Shown here: positions 9,489-18,400 of the stretch, one piece after another | How positions within the stretch are numbered: the stretch's first letter is position 1 | Layout: each line of letters opens with the position of its first letter | Source: Prolixibacteraceae bacterium | GTDB lineage: Bacteria; Bacteroidota; Bacteroidia; Bacteroidales; Prolixibacteraceae | DNA: 64,000 nt | NCBI GenBank assembly: GCA_003506435.1 | Contig: DOAQ01000011.1 | Location: forward strand, 35,384 to 99,383 | Reading direction: 5' to 3' | The notes under the pieces: model-generated | Database searches by the model: none | Seen by the model: the letters and a program-made list of their open reading frames with translations, nothing else | What the model was told of the DNA's origin: nothing | Program-made: the position numbers and the translations under genes

Positions 9489-10652
9489 ATGAGAAGATAT
9501 TTCCTTGTGTTCCCTTTCCTTTTTCGTTTTTCATTCATCTTATTGATCATTTTGACCCTACATTTTGCCACCGGCAAGTTTGCCTTTGCCTCCGGAAATA
9601 ACAGCCAACCCGGGTTGGTAAATGGTCATTCGAATGAAGACATCAAACGCGGGCAGCGCTTTTTTATGGGTTTACTGCCTTTCGATCGCAAAGGAGAATC
9701 GTGTGTTTCGTGCCACAACCTGAAACCGGCAGACACCTTGAACTGGAATCCGTCTGCGATTGCCATTGCAGAAAAGTATATCGAAAAAGATTTTGCGGAA
9801 TTTCAGGCGGCAGTGATGCAGCCTTCAGGGAAAAAAATGGAAGCCTCGCACCAAAATTTTGAGATACCGGAAGAGGATCTGAAACTGGTAAAAGTTTACC
9901 TCGACAATCTGGCAATGACCGGGCTTCCCGCCGAAAAACCGAGCATTAATAACATTCTTCTTTTTATTTTTCTGGGACTCCTGATTACCTGGGCACTTGC
10001 CGAACTAATTTTCTTCCGGAAAATAAAACACAAAATAATACCGACCATCATTTTTGTTGCAGCTTTTGGCTTTCAGGTAAAAATGATTGTTACAGAAGCT
10101 ACAAAACTGGGACGCTCGCAAGGTTATGCCCCCGACCAACCCATCAAATTTTCGCACAAGGTACATGCCGGCGATAATAAAATTGATTGTTTGTATTGCC
10201 ACCATACCGCAGAGCAGAGTAAGTCGGCAGGCATACCGGCCATGAATTTATGTATGAACTGCCACGTGCTGATCCGCGAAGGAACCAACTCAGGCAAGTT
10301 TGAAATTGCCAAAATTGTTAACGCAGTTGAACACAAAACACCTATCGAATGGATGCGCCTGCACAACCTGCCCGATCACGTATTTTTCAGCCATGCAGTT
10401 CATGTTGGATCGGCGAAACTCGATTGCCAGAAATGCCACGGACCGGTCGAAGAAATGGACATCATGAAACAGCAAAACGATCTTTCGATGGGCTGGTGTA
10501 TAAACTGTCACCGCGAAACGCAGGTTGACTTTGCCAACAATCCGTATTTTGAATCGTACGCACAAATGCACGAAGATTTCAAATCGGGGAAACGGGCCAA
10601 ACCAACGGCAGAAGAAATGGGAGCCAACGATTGTATGAAGTGCCATTATTAG
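9489..10652 (+). CDS. actA: Alternative complex III multiheme cytochrome c subunit ActA
   Basis: 387 aa with an N-terminal hydrophobic export segment, two further membrane segments near residues 157-205, and six CxxCH haem-binding motifs at about residues 72, 234, 255, 313, 337 and 382. The last five form the pentahaem domain of ActA; the first (CVSCH) belongs to a separate N-terminal monohaem module. In alternative complex III it passes electrons from menaquinol towards a terminal oxidase on the periplasmic side. It is the first gene of actABCDEF. Its TAG stop runs directly into a heptamer repeat array. Confidence 0.93.
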   Translation: MRRYFLVFPFLFRFSFILLIILTLHFATGKFAFASGNNSQPGLVNGHSNEDIKRGQRFFMGLLPFDRKGESCVSCHNLKPADTLNWNPSAIAIAEKYIEKDFAEFQAAVMQPSGKKMEASHQNFEIPEEDLKLVKVYLDNLAMTGLPAEKPSINNILLFIFLGLLITWALAELIFFRKIKHKIIPTIIFVAAFGFQVKMIVTEATKLGRSQGYAPDQPIKFSHKVHAGDNKIDCLYCHHTAEQSKSAGIPAMNLCMNCHVLIREGTNSGKFEIAKIVNAVEHKTPIEWMRLHNLPDHVFFSHAVHVGSAKLDCQKCHGPVEEMDIMKQQNDLSMGWCINCHRETQVDFANNPYFESYAQMHEDFKSGKRAKPTAEEMGANDCMKCHY

Positions 10653-10701
10653 TAGTGAGTAGTGAGTAGTGAGTAGTGAGTAGTGAGTAGTGAGTAGTGA
10701 G
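10653..10701 (+). repeat. Heptanucleotide tandem array TAGTGAG x7 after actA
   Basis: Six exact copies of TAGTGAG and one variant (TAGCGAG) begin on the base after the actA stop codon. Because 7 is not a multiple of 3, the array places TAG and TGA stops in all three frames. A sister array follows actD. Confidence 0.95.
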
Positions 10702-10767
10702 TAGCGAGATATGAGTCGTGAGTGAAGATATGATTTTGAAATAAATACGAAATAACAGATAACTTCG

Positions 10768-13713
10768 ATGAAGACATACTGGAGAAGTTTAGATGAACTG
10801 GCCGACCCGAAGGAATTCAGGATAAAAGAGGCACGAGCTGAAGCCCGGCAAAAAAGCTTGTTGCTGAAAAAAGAAAATGAAGCGAACCACCCGTCGCGAC
10901 GCGATTTTCTGAAAACGCTCGGATTCAGCCTTGCAGCCGCATCCATTGCCGCCAGTTGCAAACGCCCGATCGACAAAATGATTCCCTACCTCATAAAACC
11001 GGAAGAAGTAACCCCGGGAATGGCCAACTATTACGCATCGACCTATTACGACGGAGGTGATTATTGCAGTGTACTGGTGAAGGTACGCGACGGAAGGCCG
11101 ATTAAAATTGAAGGGAATTCGCTCAGCCCTGTTTCTCAGGAGGGTACCAGTGCACGGGTACAAGCTTCGATCCTGAATTTATACGATGGCGCGCGCTACA
11201 AATCGCCCATGCATTCGGGTGCTGAAACCAGTTGGAAAATGGCCGATGCCGAAATCATTGAAACACTGCGAAAAATTCAGCAGGAAAACGGAAAAACAGT
11301 TTTACTTACTTCAACGATAATTTCACCTTCAACCCAAGCCATTATCCAGCAATTTCTGAAGAAAAATCCGAACACGGAATGGATTCAGTACGATGCCGTT
11401 TCCGCTTCCGGAATGCTGGTTGCCAACGAAAAATCGTTCGGGTTGAATGCCATCCCCGACTATCGTTTCGACAAAGCAAAACTGGTGGTCAGTTTTGGCG
11501 CCGACTTTCTGGGCACCTGGCTGTCGCCGGTTGAATACACAAAAAATTATACCTCAGCCCGTAATTTACGCGACGGGCAAAAAGAAATGCTGCGTCATTA
11601 TCAGTTTGAATCGGGCATGACGCTGACCGGCTCAAATGCCGATGTACGTTTCCCTGTAAAACCTTCGGAAGAAAGCGGGATTGTGCTGGCTTTGTACAAT
11701 GCTATTGCCAAAGCAAAAGGCGCACAAACGCTGACCGGCGCTTCAAGCGCGGTTGATATCAGTGGTCTGGCCGAAGAACTGCTTGCCAACGAGGGCCATT
11801 CAATGGTTATTTCAGGAAGCAACAATGAAAATATTCAATTGCTGGTAAACGGCATCAATCAGTTGCTGGGCAACTACGGACCCGTTATTTCGTGGGATAC
11901 CCCGCTGCAAACCCGTAAAGGACGCGACGAAGCAATGAATACACTCATTGCCGGTCTGGAAGGTGGGAAAATTTCTGCTTTACTGGTTTGGGGCGCCAAC
12001 CCGGTATTCGACCATCCGAAGGGAAAAGCAATTGAAACAGCAATAAAAAAACTAACCTTGTCTGTTTCGTTCGCCGAGCGGAAAGACGAGACAGCGAAAG
12101 CATGTCAATACATTTTGCCGGAACCAAATTATCTGGAAAGCTGGGGCGACTTTGAACCCAAAAGCGGAATCCTGAGTCTGGCACAACCAACCATCGCTCC
12201 GTTGTTTAATTCCCGGCCTGTTCAGGAAACTTTATTGAAATGGTCGGGCGAAACACTCCGCTACAAACAATACATTGAAGAATACTGGCAAGCCAATTTC
12301 TTTCCGCAACAAAATGATTTTACCGATTTCCGCATATTCCGTAACAATACATTACAAAAAGGAGTTTTTTCTGTTCCGAAGAAAAACGAAGTTGAATACT
12401 CCGCAAACGGTCTGGCTGAAGCCGGACAAAAAATTCCTTCAGCAAAAACAGGAATTGAAATTGCACTTTACGAAACGGTTGCCATCGGCAACGGAAAATA
12501 CGGCAACAACCCGTGGTTACAGGAATTACCCGATCCGGTTGCAAAAATCAGTTGGGACAATTTTGCTGCCGTTCCGGTTGCTTATGCCGAAGAAAACGGA
12601 TTGAACAACGAAGATGTGATCACCGTTAACGGAATGGAACTGCCGGTATTTATCCAGCCCGGACAGGCAAAAGATACGATTTCCGTTGCACTTGGCTACG
12701 GACGCGCCCATGCAGGCAAAGTAGGCGAAAAAATTGGCAAGGATGTTTATCCGTGGGTCAGGCTGGAAAACGGAAACCGTACTTACTTTGTTGAAAATGC
12801 CAGTATTTCGAAGGTTGAAGGTAAAACGTTTGAACTGGCGATCTCGCAAACACATCATTCGATGGAAGGCCGCCCGATTGCCCGCGAAACGACATTGGAA
12901 GATTATATAAAAAATCCTTCCGCAGGGAATGAACTGAGGAAAAAGCATCAGGCAGAATCGGTCACTTTGTATGAAAAAATGGACTTTCCCGGCCATCATT
13001 GGGGCATGGCTGTCGATTTGAATTCGTGTACAGGCTGTGGCAACTGCGCCATCGCATGTCAGGCCGAAAATAATATTCAGGTAATTGGCAAGGAACAGGT
13101 TCGCAACCGCCGTATCATGCACTGGATACGCATTGACCGGTACTATTCGGAGAAACCGGAAAATCCGGCCGTGTCGTTCCAGCCTGTGATGTGCCAGCAT
13201 TGCGACAATGCGCCCTGTGAAAATGTTTGTCCGGTGGCAGCAACGCCACACAGCAACGAAGGCCTCAACCAAATGGTTTATAACCGTTGCGTGGGAACCA
13301 AATACTGTGTAAATAACTGTCCGTACAGGGTGCGCCGTTTCAACTGGTTCCAGTACGCGAGAAACGATAAGTTCGATTACAATGCGAACAACGATCTGGG
13401 CCTCATGGTGCTGAATCCCGATGTGACTGTTCGTTCGCGTGGAGTGGTTGAAAAATGCTCGATGTGCGTGCAACGCATTCAGGAGAAAAAACAGGAAGCG
13501 AAACTGGCTGGTCGTAAAATTGAAGACGGCGAAATTAAAACAGCATGTGCCCAATCGTGTCCGGGTAATGCCATTGTTTTTGGCGATATGAACGATCCGA
13601 ACAGCCGCATTTCGAAACTGTTTAAAGACGAGCGGAACTATCATTTGCTGGAAGAATTGCACACCCTTCCGTCGGTAGGTTACCTGACCAAAGTAAGAAA
13701 TAATATTGTCTGA
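10768..13713 (+). CDS. actB: Alternative complex III iron-sulfur / molybdopterin-like subunit ActB
   Basis: 981 aa. A twin-arginine-type signal (SRRDFLKTLGFSLAAAS) near residues 44-60 precedes a region homologous to molybdopterin oxidoreductases that in this complex has lost the cofactor. A C-terminal ferredoxin-like domain carries four cysteine clusters (CTGCGNCAIAC, CQHCDNAPCENVC, CVGTKYCVNNC, CSMC with CAQSC), fitting one 3Fe-4S and three 4Fe-4S centres. It is the B1-B2 fusion typical of Bacteroidota. It sits in the act operon 115 bases after actA, the gap being mostly the heptamer array. Confidence 0.96.
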   Translation: MKTYWRSLDELADPKEFRIKEARAEARQKSLLLKKENEANHPSRRDFLKTLGFSLAAASIAASCKRPIDKMIPYLIKPEEVTPGMANYYASTYYDGGDYCSVLVKVRDGRPIKIEGNSLSPVSQEGTSARVQASILNLYDGARYKSPMHSGAETSWKMADAEIIETLRKIQQENGKTVLLTSTIISPSTQAIIQQFLKKNPNTEWIQYDAVSASGMLVANEKSFGLNAIPDYRFDKAKLVVSFGADFLGTWLSPVEYTKNYTSARNLRDGQKEMLRHYQFESGMTLTGSNADVRFPVKPSEESGIVLALYNAIAKAKGAQTLTGASSAVDISGLAEELLANEGHSMVISGSNNENIQLLVNGINQLLGNYGPVISWDTPLQTRKGRDEAMNTLIAGLEGGKISALLVWGANPVFDHPKGKAIETAIKKLTLSVSFAERKDETAKACQYILPEPNYLESWGDFEPKSGILSLAQPTIAPLFNSRPVQETLLKWSGETLRYKQYIEEYWQANFFPQQNDFTDFRIFRNNTLQKGVFSVPKKNEVEYSANGLAEAGQKIPSAKTGIEIALYETVAIGNGKYGNNPWLQELPDPVAKISWDNFAAVPVAYAEENGLNNEDVITVNGMELPVFIQPGQAKDTISVALGYGRAHAGKVGEKIGKDVYPWVRLENGNRTYFVENASISKVEGKTFELAISQTHHSMEGRPIARETTLEDYIKNPSAGNELRKKHQAESVTLYEKMDFPGHHWGMAVDLNSCTGCGNCAIACQAENNIQVIGKEQVRNRRIMHWIRIDRYYSEKPENPAVSFQPVMCQHCDNAPCENVCPVAATPHSNEGLNQMVYNRCVGTKYCVNNCPYRVRRFNWFQYARNDKFDYNANNDLGLMVLNPDVTVRSRGVVEKCSMCVQRIQEKKQEAKLAGRKIEDGEIKTACAQSCPGNAIVFGDMNDPNSRISKLFKDERNYHLLEELHTLPSVGYLTKVRNNIV

Positions 13714-13735
13714 GATTCAATAATAGTTGGCAAGT

Positions 13736-15118
13736 ATGTATAAAACTGAAATCAGAGGAAAACTAATTAGCGGCGATAAATCGCTGGGGCAGATATCGCA
13801 GGATATTCTGCGCCCCATTGATGCAAAAACGCCGCGCTGGTGGTATGCGGCCATGACCATGAGCCTGGCTTTGTTTGGCTGGGGATTATATTGCAAATAT
13901 ATCACCGTCTCACAGGGGATCGGCACCTGGGGCGTGAACAACACCGTTGCCTGGGGCTGGGAAATCGTCAACTTTGTGTGGTGGATCGGGATCGGCCATG
14001 CCGGAACAGCTTTCTCTATCTTCCTGCTTATTTTGCGGCAGAAATGGAGAACGGCCATCAACCGTGCCGCCGAAGCAATGACCGTGGTTGCTGTGCTCTG
14101 TGCATCGCTGTTCCCGCTGCTTCACATGGGACGCCCGTGGTTGTTTTTCTTCATCTTTCCGTACCCGAATACCCGCGGCCCGCTTTGGGTGAACTTCAAC
14201 TCGCCCCTGTTTTGGGACTTTGTGGCTATTTCGGCCTACATGCTTATTTCGGCCAGCTTCTGGTATTTCGGCATGGTTCCCGATTTTGCAACCATTCGCG
14301 ACACCACCAAATCGAAAATCAAGAAAGCGATCTACGGATTTTTTGCTTTTGGCTGGGTCGGTTCATCAAAAGAATGGCTGCGCTACGAAGGGCTTTCGTT
14401 CGTGCTGGGCGGAATTGCTGCCGTGCTTGTAGTTTCGGTGCACTCCATCGTATCGACCGACTTTGCCGTTTCGGTTGAACCCGGCTGGCACACCACTATT
14501 TTCCCCCCTTACTTTGTGGTAGGTGCCATCTTTTCAGGTTTTGCCATGGTACTCACATTGGTTACCCTGATGCGCAAACTGTACAAGATGGAAGATTTTA
14601 TCACCGACTCGCATGTCGATGCCGTGTGCCGCATCCTGGTTTTCATTTCGCTGATCATGGGGACAGCCTATATTACTGAAATTTTCATGGCCTGGTATTC
14701 AGGTTCCGAATACGAAATGTACACCTTCTTCAAAAACCGGATTACCGGAGAATATGCATTGCAATTCTGGGGAATGTTCACTTTCAACGCCATCATACCG
14801 CAGCTCTTCTGGTTTAAAAAAGTACGCAGCAAACTGTGGGTAGTGTTTATCATCTCGTTGCTGATCAACTGGGGAATGTGGTTCGAACGCTTCAATATTG
14901 TGGTTACTTCGCTCAGCCGCGACTACCTTCCGGCCAACTGGGCCGAATATCACCCTACCTGGGTTGAAATAGGTTTCTTCACCGGCACCATTGGAATGTT
15001 TGCTGCCGGGGTGTTATTGTTCTTCCGGTATATCCCGATGATTGCCATCAGCGAAATCAAATCGGTTTCGAAATACGACAAACCAATGCCTGAACCTAAA
15101 ATTGAACATCATGACTAA
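13736..15118 (+). CDS. actC: Alternative complex III NrfD-like membrane subunit ActC
   Basis: 460 aa from ATG 13736 (MYKTEIRGKL); an in-frame TTG nine bases upstream is less likely. About ten hydrophobic helices and the NrfD/PsrC pattern (WWIGIGHAGTAFSIFLL, LLHMGRPW, MWFERF) identify the quinol-binding membrane subunit. It lies 22 bases after actB and overlaps actD by eight bases, so its translation is coupled to actD. Confidence 0.96.
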   Translation: MYKTEIRGKLISGDKSLGQISQDILRPIDAKTPRWWYAAMTMSLALFGWGLYCKYITVSQGIGTWGVNNTVAWGWEIVNFVWWIGIGHAGTAFSIFLLILRQKWRTAINRAAEAMTVVAVLCASLFPLLHMGRPWLFFFIFPYPNTRGPLWVNFNSPLFWDFVAISAYMLISASFWYFGMVPDFATIRDTTKSKIKKAIYGFFAFGWVGSSKEWLRYEGLSFVLGGIAAVLVVSVHSIVSTDFAVSVEPGWHTTIFPPYFVVGAIFSGFAMVLTLVTLMRKLYKMEDFITDSHVDAVCRILVFISLIMGTAYITEIFMAWYSGSEYEMYTFFKNRITGEYALQFWGMFTFNAIIPQLFWFKKVRSKLWVVFIISLLINWGMWFERFNIVVTSLSRDYLPANWAEYHPTWVEIGFFTGTIGMFAAGVLLFFRYIPMIAISEIKSVSKYDKPMPEPKIEHHD

Positions 15119-15629
15119 AAAATATCTGGTAGGCGTTTTCGACGATGAACACACGTTGGTTGAAGCCTTTGAAAAAGTTCTCGACAAAGGGGTAAAAGTG
15201 GAGGAAGTGTACACTCCCTATCCGATCCACGAGGTATTGCACAGGATGAAAAAGAAAACACGCATTACCCATGCCGCTTTTTTCTACGGGTTGTTTGCAG
15301 CCATTGGCCTGCTCGGGTTTATGTACTATGCGGCAGTAATCGACTGGCCGTTGAACTTCGGCGGAAAACCGTTCAACACATTCCCCTCGTTTATCGTGGT
15401 GTCGATTGTGGCAACCATTCTTTCAATCACCCTGCTGACTTTGTTTACCTTCTCGGCAAGGGCAAAAGTATTCCCGGGCAAAAAGGCAGATATTATTGAT
15501 ATCCGGGCAACAGACGACAAATTCATTATTGTGCTCGACAAAGATGAATTGGGGACTGAAACAAATACAGTGACCGAACTTTTTAAAACGAACGGGGCTT
15601 CGGAAGTGTATGAGAAAGAGAGTAAATAG
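15111..15629 (+). CDS. actD: Alternative complex III subunit ActD (DUF3341)
   Basis: 172 aa from ATG 15111, overlapping the end of actC. It begins MTKKYLVGVFDDEHTL and has the early motif VYTPYPIHEVLHRM, the hallmark of DUF3341, followed by two membrane helices and a C-terminal soluble segment ending in ELFKTNGASEVYEKES. It is a peripheral structural subunit of the complex. The TAG stop abuts the second heptamer array, after which the operon is interrupted by an unrelated gene. Confidence 0.94.
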   Translation: MTKKYLVGVFDDEHTLVEAFEKVLDKGVKVEEVYTPYPIHEVLHRMKKKTRITHAAFFYGLFAAIGLLGFMYYAAVIDWPLNFGGKPFNTFPSFIVVSIVATILSITLLTLFTFSARAKVFPGKKADIIDIRATDDKFIIVLDKDELGTETNTVTELFKTNGASEVYEKESK

Positions 15630-15678
15630 TAGTAAGTAGTAAGTAGTAAGTAGTAAGTAGTAAGTAGTAAGTAGTAAG
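15630..15678 (+). repeat. Heptanucleotide tandem array TAGTAAG x7 after actD
   Basis: Seven exact copies of TAGTAAG begin on the base after the actD stop codon. The unit differs by one base from the TAGTGAG array after actA, and both arrays are 49 bases long. Confidence 0.95.
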
Positions 15679-15734
15679 CGGTCATTGTAAAAAGACAGTA
15701 ACAAACCATGACAACAATAAAAAAATAGAACTAT

Positions 15735-16316
15735 ATGAGAAAAATAATTTCATTTATGCACATATCGCTTGACGGTTTTGTAGCAGGACTGAACGGAGAA
15801 ATGGACTGGATTAAAGTTGATGAAGAAATTTTTGATTATGTCGGTAAGCGGATAAGCGAAGGCGACACTGCATTATATGGACGAGTAACTTATCAGATGA
15901 TGGAAAATTACTGGCCTACCGCAGGAAGCAAACCGACAGCAACCAAGCACGATATTGAACATTCAAAATGGTATAGCAAAGTTCACAAAATTGTTTTATC
16001 AAAAACAATGAAAGACACGGGTTTGACTAACACAAAAATTATTAGCGACAACCTTTCAGACAGAATAAATGAAATAAAACAATTCCACAATGGAGGGAGT
16101 GAAGAAATCTTGCTTTTTGGTAGCCCGACAGCTACACATTCACTTATTCAACTGAACTTAATTGACGGCTACTGGCTATTTGTTAATCCAATTATTCTTG
16201 GACAAGGCATTCCATTGTTTGTAGACATCAAAGACAAAATAAAACTAAAACTATTGACTACCCGACAATTTACTTCCGGGGTAACTGAACTGAATTACAC
16301 AGTAGATAGACAATGA
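15735..16316 (+). CDS. Dihydrofolate reductase family protein (RibD C-terminal domain), inserted in the act operon
   Basis: 193 aa starting MRKIISFMHISLDGFVAG, with YGRVTYQMMENYWP, an LLFGSPTATHSLIQLNLID block and a GQGIPLF motif, all typical of the stand-alone RibD_C/YyaP-YwjB reductases. It is cytoplasmic, probably NADPH-dependent, substrate unknown. It is more AT-rich than the act genes around it, and it has no known link to respiration. A 17-base sequence starting at its stop codon is identical to the sequence downstream of arr at 49482-49498, pointing to arrival as a cassette-like unit between actD and actE. Confidence 0.9.
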   Translation: MRKIISFMHISLDGFVAGLNGEMDWIKVDEEIFDYVGKRISEGDTALYGRVTYQMMENYWPTAGSKPTATKHDIEHSKWYSKVHKIVLSKTMKDTGLTNTKIISDNLSDRINEIKQFHNGGSEEILLFGSPTATHSLIQLNLIDGYWLFVNPIILGQGIPLFVDIKDKIKLKLLTTRQFTSGVTELNYTVDRQ

Positions 16317-16440
16317 CAACGAACCGCTAACAGTACCTACCCGCAAGTGGCGGTTCAGAGGTTAATCTAGCTTTGTGCTTAGCTGACAGTGAACTGCTTC
16401 TAAATCCCCACCTTCGGATAGCTGCAAACCGGAAGTCAAA
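16316..16440 (+). other. attC-like left end downstream of the inserted reductase gene
   Basis: ACAACGAACCGCTAACA at 16316-16332 is identical to the minus strand of 49498-49482 after arr, and CTACCCGCAAGT at 16337-16348 is identical to the minus strand of 53248-53237. No clear GTTAT-type right end is visible, so the site may be truncated or diverged. Confidence 0.55.
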
Positions 16441-16463
16441 AGTCAAAAGAAATAATACGGACT

Positions 16464-17042
16464 ATGAATATCAGGAAATATAAATCATCATTCTTTTTTG
16501 TCCCTGCCTTGTGGTTGCTGGTTTTCTTTGTACTGTCAGCTTGCGACCACAACAGGAAAACTACCGGCTGGGAGTATTTCGACGACATGGCACACTCGCC
16601 CGCCTACGAATCGTATACTCCAAATCCGAATTTTGCCGATGGAAAAACCATGCAGGCAACCGTTGAAGGTACCATCCCGCGCGGATTCATGCCCTATCCA
16701 TACGAAAAGACCGATGAAGACCGGGTAAAAGCAGGTGAGAATATGAAGAATCCGTTTGAGGTGAATGAAAAAAACATGGAACGCGGTAAAAAGGTTTTTA
16801 CCATTTATTGTTCAAGTTGTCACGGCGATATGGGCGACGGAAAAGGCCGTTTATACACCTCCGGAAAATACCCGTTTCCCCCGGCAAACCTGTTGAGCGA
16901 TAAAATCAGGAATAATCCGGAAGGAGAAATTTATCATGTTATTTCAGTAGGCTTTGGCGTAATGGCAGAACATGGCTCAATGATCAGCCCCGACGACCGG
17001 TGGAAAGCCGTAATGTATATTAAAAACAAATTGCACCAATAA
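16464..17042 (+). CDS. actE: Alternative complex III monohaem cytochrome c subunit ActE
   Basis: 192 aa. A lipoprotein signal peptide with lipobox LSAC near residue 26 anchors it outside the inner membrane. A class I cytochrome c domain has the single motif CSSCH followed by GDMGDGKG, and a distal Met in the MAEHGSMI region could be the second haem ligand. It is the presumed exit point for electrons from the complex to an oxidase or soluble cytochrome. It resumes the act operon after the inserted gene and is 26 bases ahead of actF. Confidence 0.93.
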   Translation: MNIRKYKSSFFFVPALWLLVFFVLSACDHNRKTTGWEYFDDMAHSPAYESYTPNPNFADGKTMQATVEGTIPRGFMPYPYEKTDEDRVKAGENMKNPFEVNEKNMERGKKVFTIYCSSCHGDMGDGKGRLYTSGKYPFPPANLLSDKIRNNPEGEIYHVISVGFGVMAEHGSMISPDDRWKAVMYIKNKLHQ

Positions 17043-17068
17043 TTTCGAATGCGATAAAATCTGAACCA

Positions 17069-18229
17069 ATGGACGAAAAATTCATTATTCCAAAGAAATT
17101 TAAAACAATCAGCTATGCCTTAATTGGCATTGGTGTACTGGCTTTTGTCATCGGATTTTTCACCGATGCACAACGTACCTGGGCCAATTATTTACTGAAC
17201 AATTATTACTTTGTATCGATCGCCATTGGCGCGGCATTCTTTATTGGCATTCAATACATTGCCCAGGCCGGATGGTCGGCCGCCTTCAAGCGGATTCCCG
17301 AAGCTATGACCGCATATCTGCCTTTTGCTGCCCTGTTTTTCCTACTTCTTTTCTTCGGAATGCACTCGTTGTATCACTGGTCGCACGAAGGAATTGCCGA
17401 AACCGACGAACTGATCGCCCACAAACAACCGTACCTGAACATTCCGTTTTTCTTTGTCCGCGTCATTGTTTTCTTCGGATTGTGGATATTGATGACCCGG
17501 TTGATCCGCAAAATATCAATTAAAGAAGATTTGGAAGGTGGCCTCGCTTATTTTCACACGTCGGAGCGCTATTCAAAAATATTGATTTTCATCATCGCAA
17601 TCACGTTCACACTTTTTGCCGTCGATATGCTGATGTCGCTCGAAGTACACTGGTTCAGCACACTGTATGCTGCAAAAAGTTTTATTTCGGCATTCTATCA
17701 CGGGGCAACCATCATTACGCTGATTGCAATTATCCTTCACCAGATGGGCTACCTGAAAATGCTAAACAATAGTCATCTGCACGATTTTTCGAGATATATT
17801 TTCATGCTGGCTATTATCTGGGGTTATTTCAACTTTTCCCAGTTTATGCTGATTTGGTATGGAAATATCCCCGAAGAAACCAGTTTTTATGTACATCGCT
17901 GGCACGGGGCTTTCAAAATCCTGTTTTTTGCCAATATTCTCATCAACTGGTTCCTGCCATTTATCGTGCTGATGCCGCGAAAAACATCGCGCAGCAAGCC
18001 GGTTTTGGTTCCGGTGATCCTTATCCTGATGGCAGGTCAATACATGGAATTGTACTACGATATCTGGCCGGCCGTACTGCATGAAGCTAAATTCGGTTTG
18101 CTTGAAATCGGCGCCTTCCTGGGTTATCTTGGACTATTTGCACTGGTTACTGCCACAGCTCTGACAAAGGCAAACCTGGTACCCCGGAATCATCCGTATC
18201 TGGAAGAAAGCGTGTACCATCATTTTTAG
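17069..18229 (+). CDS. actF: Alternative complex III membrane subunit ActF
   Basis: 386 aa with about ten hydrophobic helices. Family landmarks include HSLYHWSHE, the FAVDMLMSLEVHWFSTLYA helix, and FSQFMLIWYGNIPEET. It is a second polytopic subunit of the complex, paralogous in fold to ActC but lacking the quinone-site pattern. It is the last gene of the operon. No cytochrome oxidase genes follow; instead a 135-base inverted-repeat element and a convergent peptidase gene do. Confidence 0.95.
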   Translation: MDEKFIIPKKFKTISYALIGIGVLAFVIGFFTDAQRTWANYLLNNYYFVSIAIGAAFFIGIQYIAQAGWSAAFKRIPEAMTAYLPFAALFFLLLFFGMHSLYHWSHEGIAETDELIAHKQPYLNIPFFFVRVIVFFGLWILMTRLIRKISIKEDLEGGLAYFHTSERYSKILIFIIAITFTLFAVDMLMSLEVHWFSTLYAAKSFISAFYHGATIITLIAIILHQMGYLKMLNNSHLHDFSRYIFMLAIIWGYFNFSQFMLIWYGNIPEETSFYVHRWHGAFKILFFANILINWFLPFIVLMPRKTSRSKPVLVPVILILMAGQYMELYYDIWPAVLHEAKFGLLEIGAFLGYLGLFALVTATALTKANLVPRNHPYLEESVYHHF

Positions 18230-18240
18230 ATAAAACAAAA

Positions 18241-18375
18241 ATAAGGCTGTCAAAAAAGTCTGAAATCGAGTCATCCCGAACTTGTTTCGGGATCTCATCA
18301 TCCTGATCATTAGACCCTGAAATAAATTCAGGGTGACGCGAGTTGCTGACTTTAGAACTTTTTGGACAGCCTTAT
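18241..18375. repeat. Dispersed inverted-repeat element (about 135 bp)
   Basis: The ends ATAAGGCTGTC and GACAGCCTTAT are perfect inverted repeats, extending to about 20 bases with one gap. Two small internal palindromes (TCCCGAA...TTCGGGA and ACCCTGAA...TTCAGGGT) lie between. The reverse complement of its right half reappears at the window end (63942-64000). It lies between convergent actF and the M13 peptidase gene and may act as a bidirectional terminator. Confidence 0.85.
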
Positions 18376-18400
18376 CTCAAAATATATCAATCAAACTGAA

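Noticed and set aside
12526..13662. 378-codon open frame antisense to actB
   Set aside because: It is the complement of a gene with secure domain motifs; no start context, no protein-like composition.
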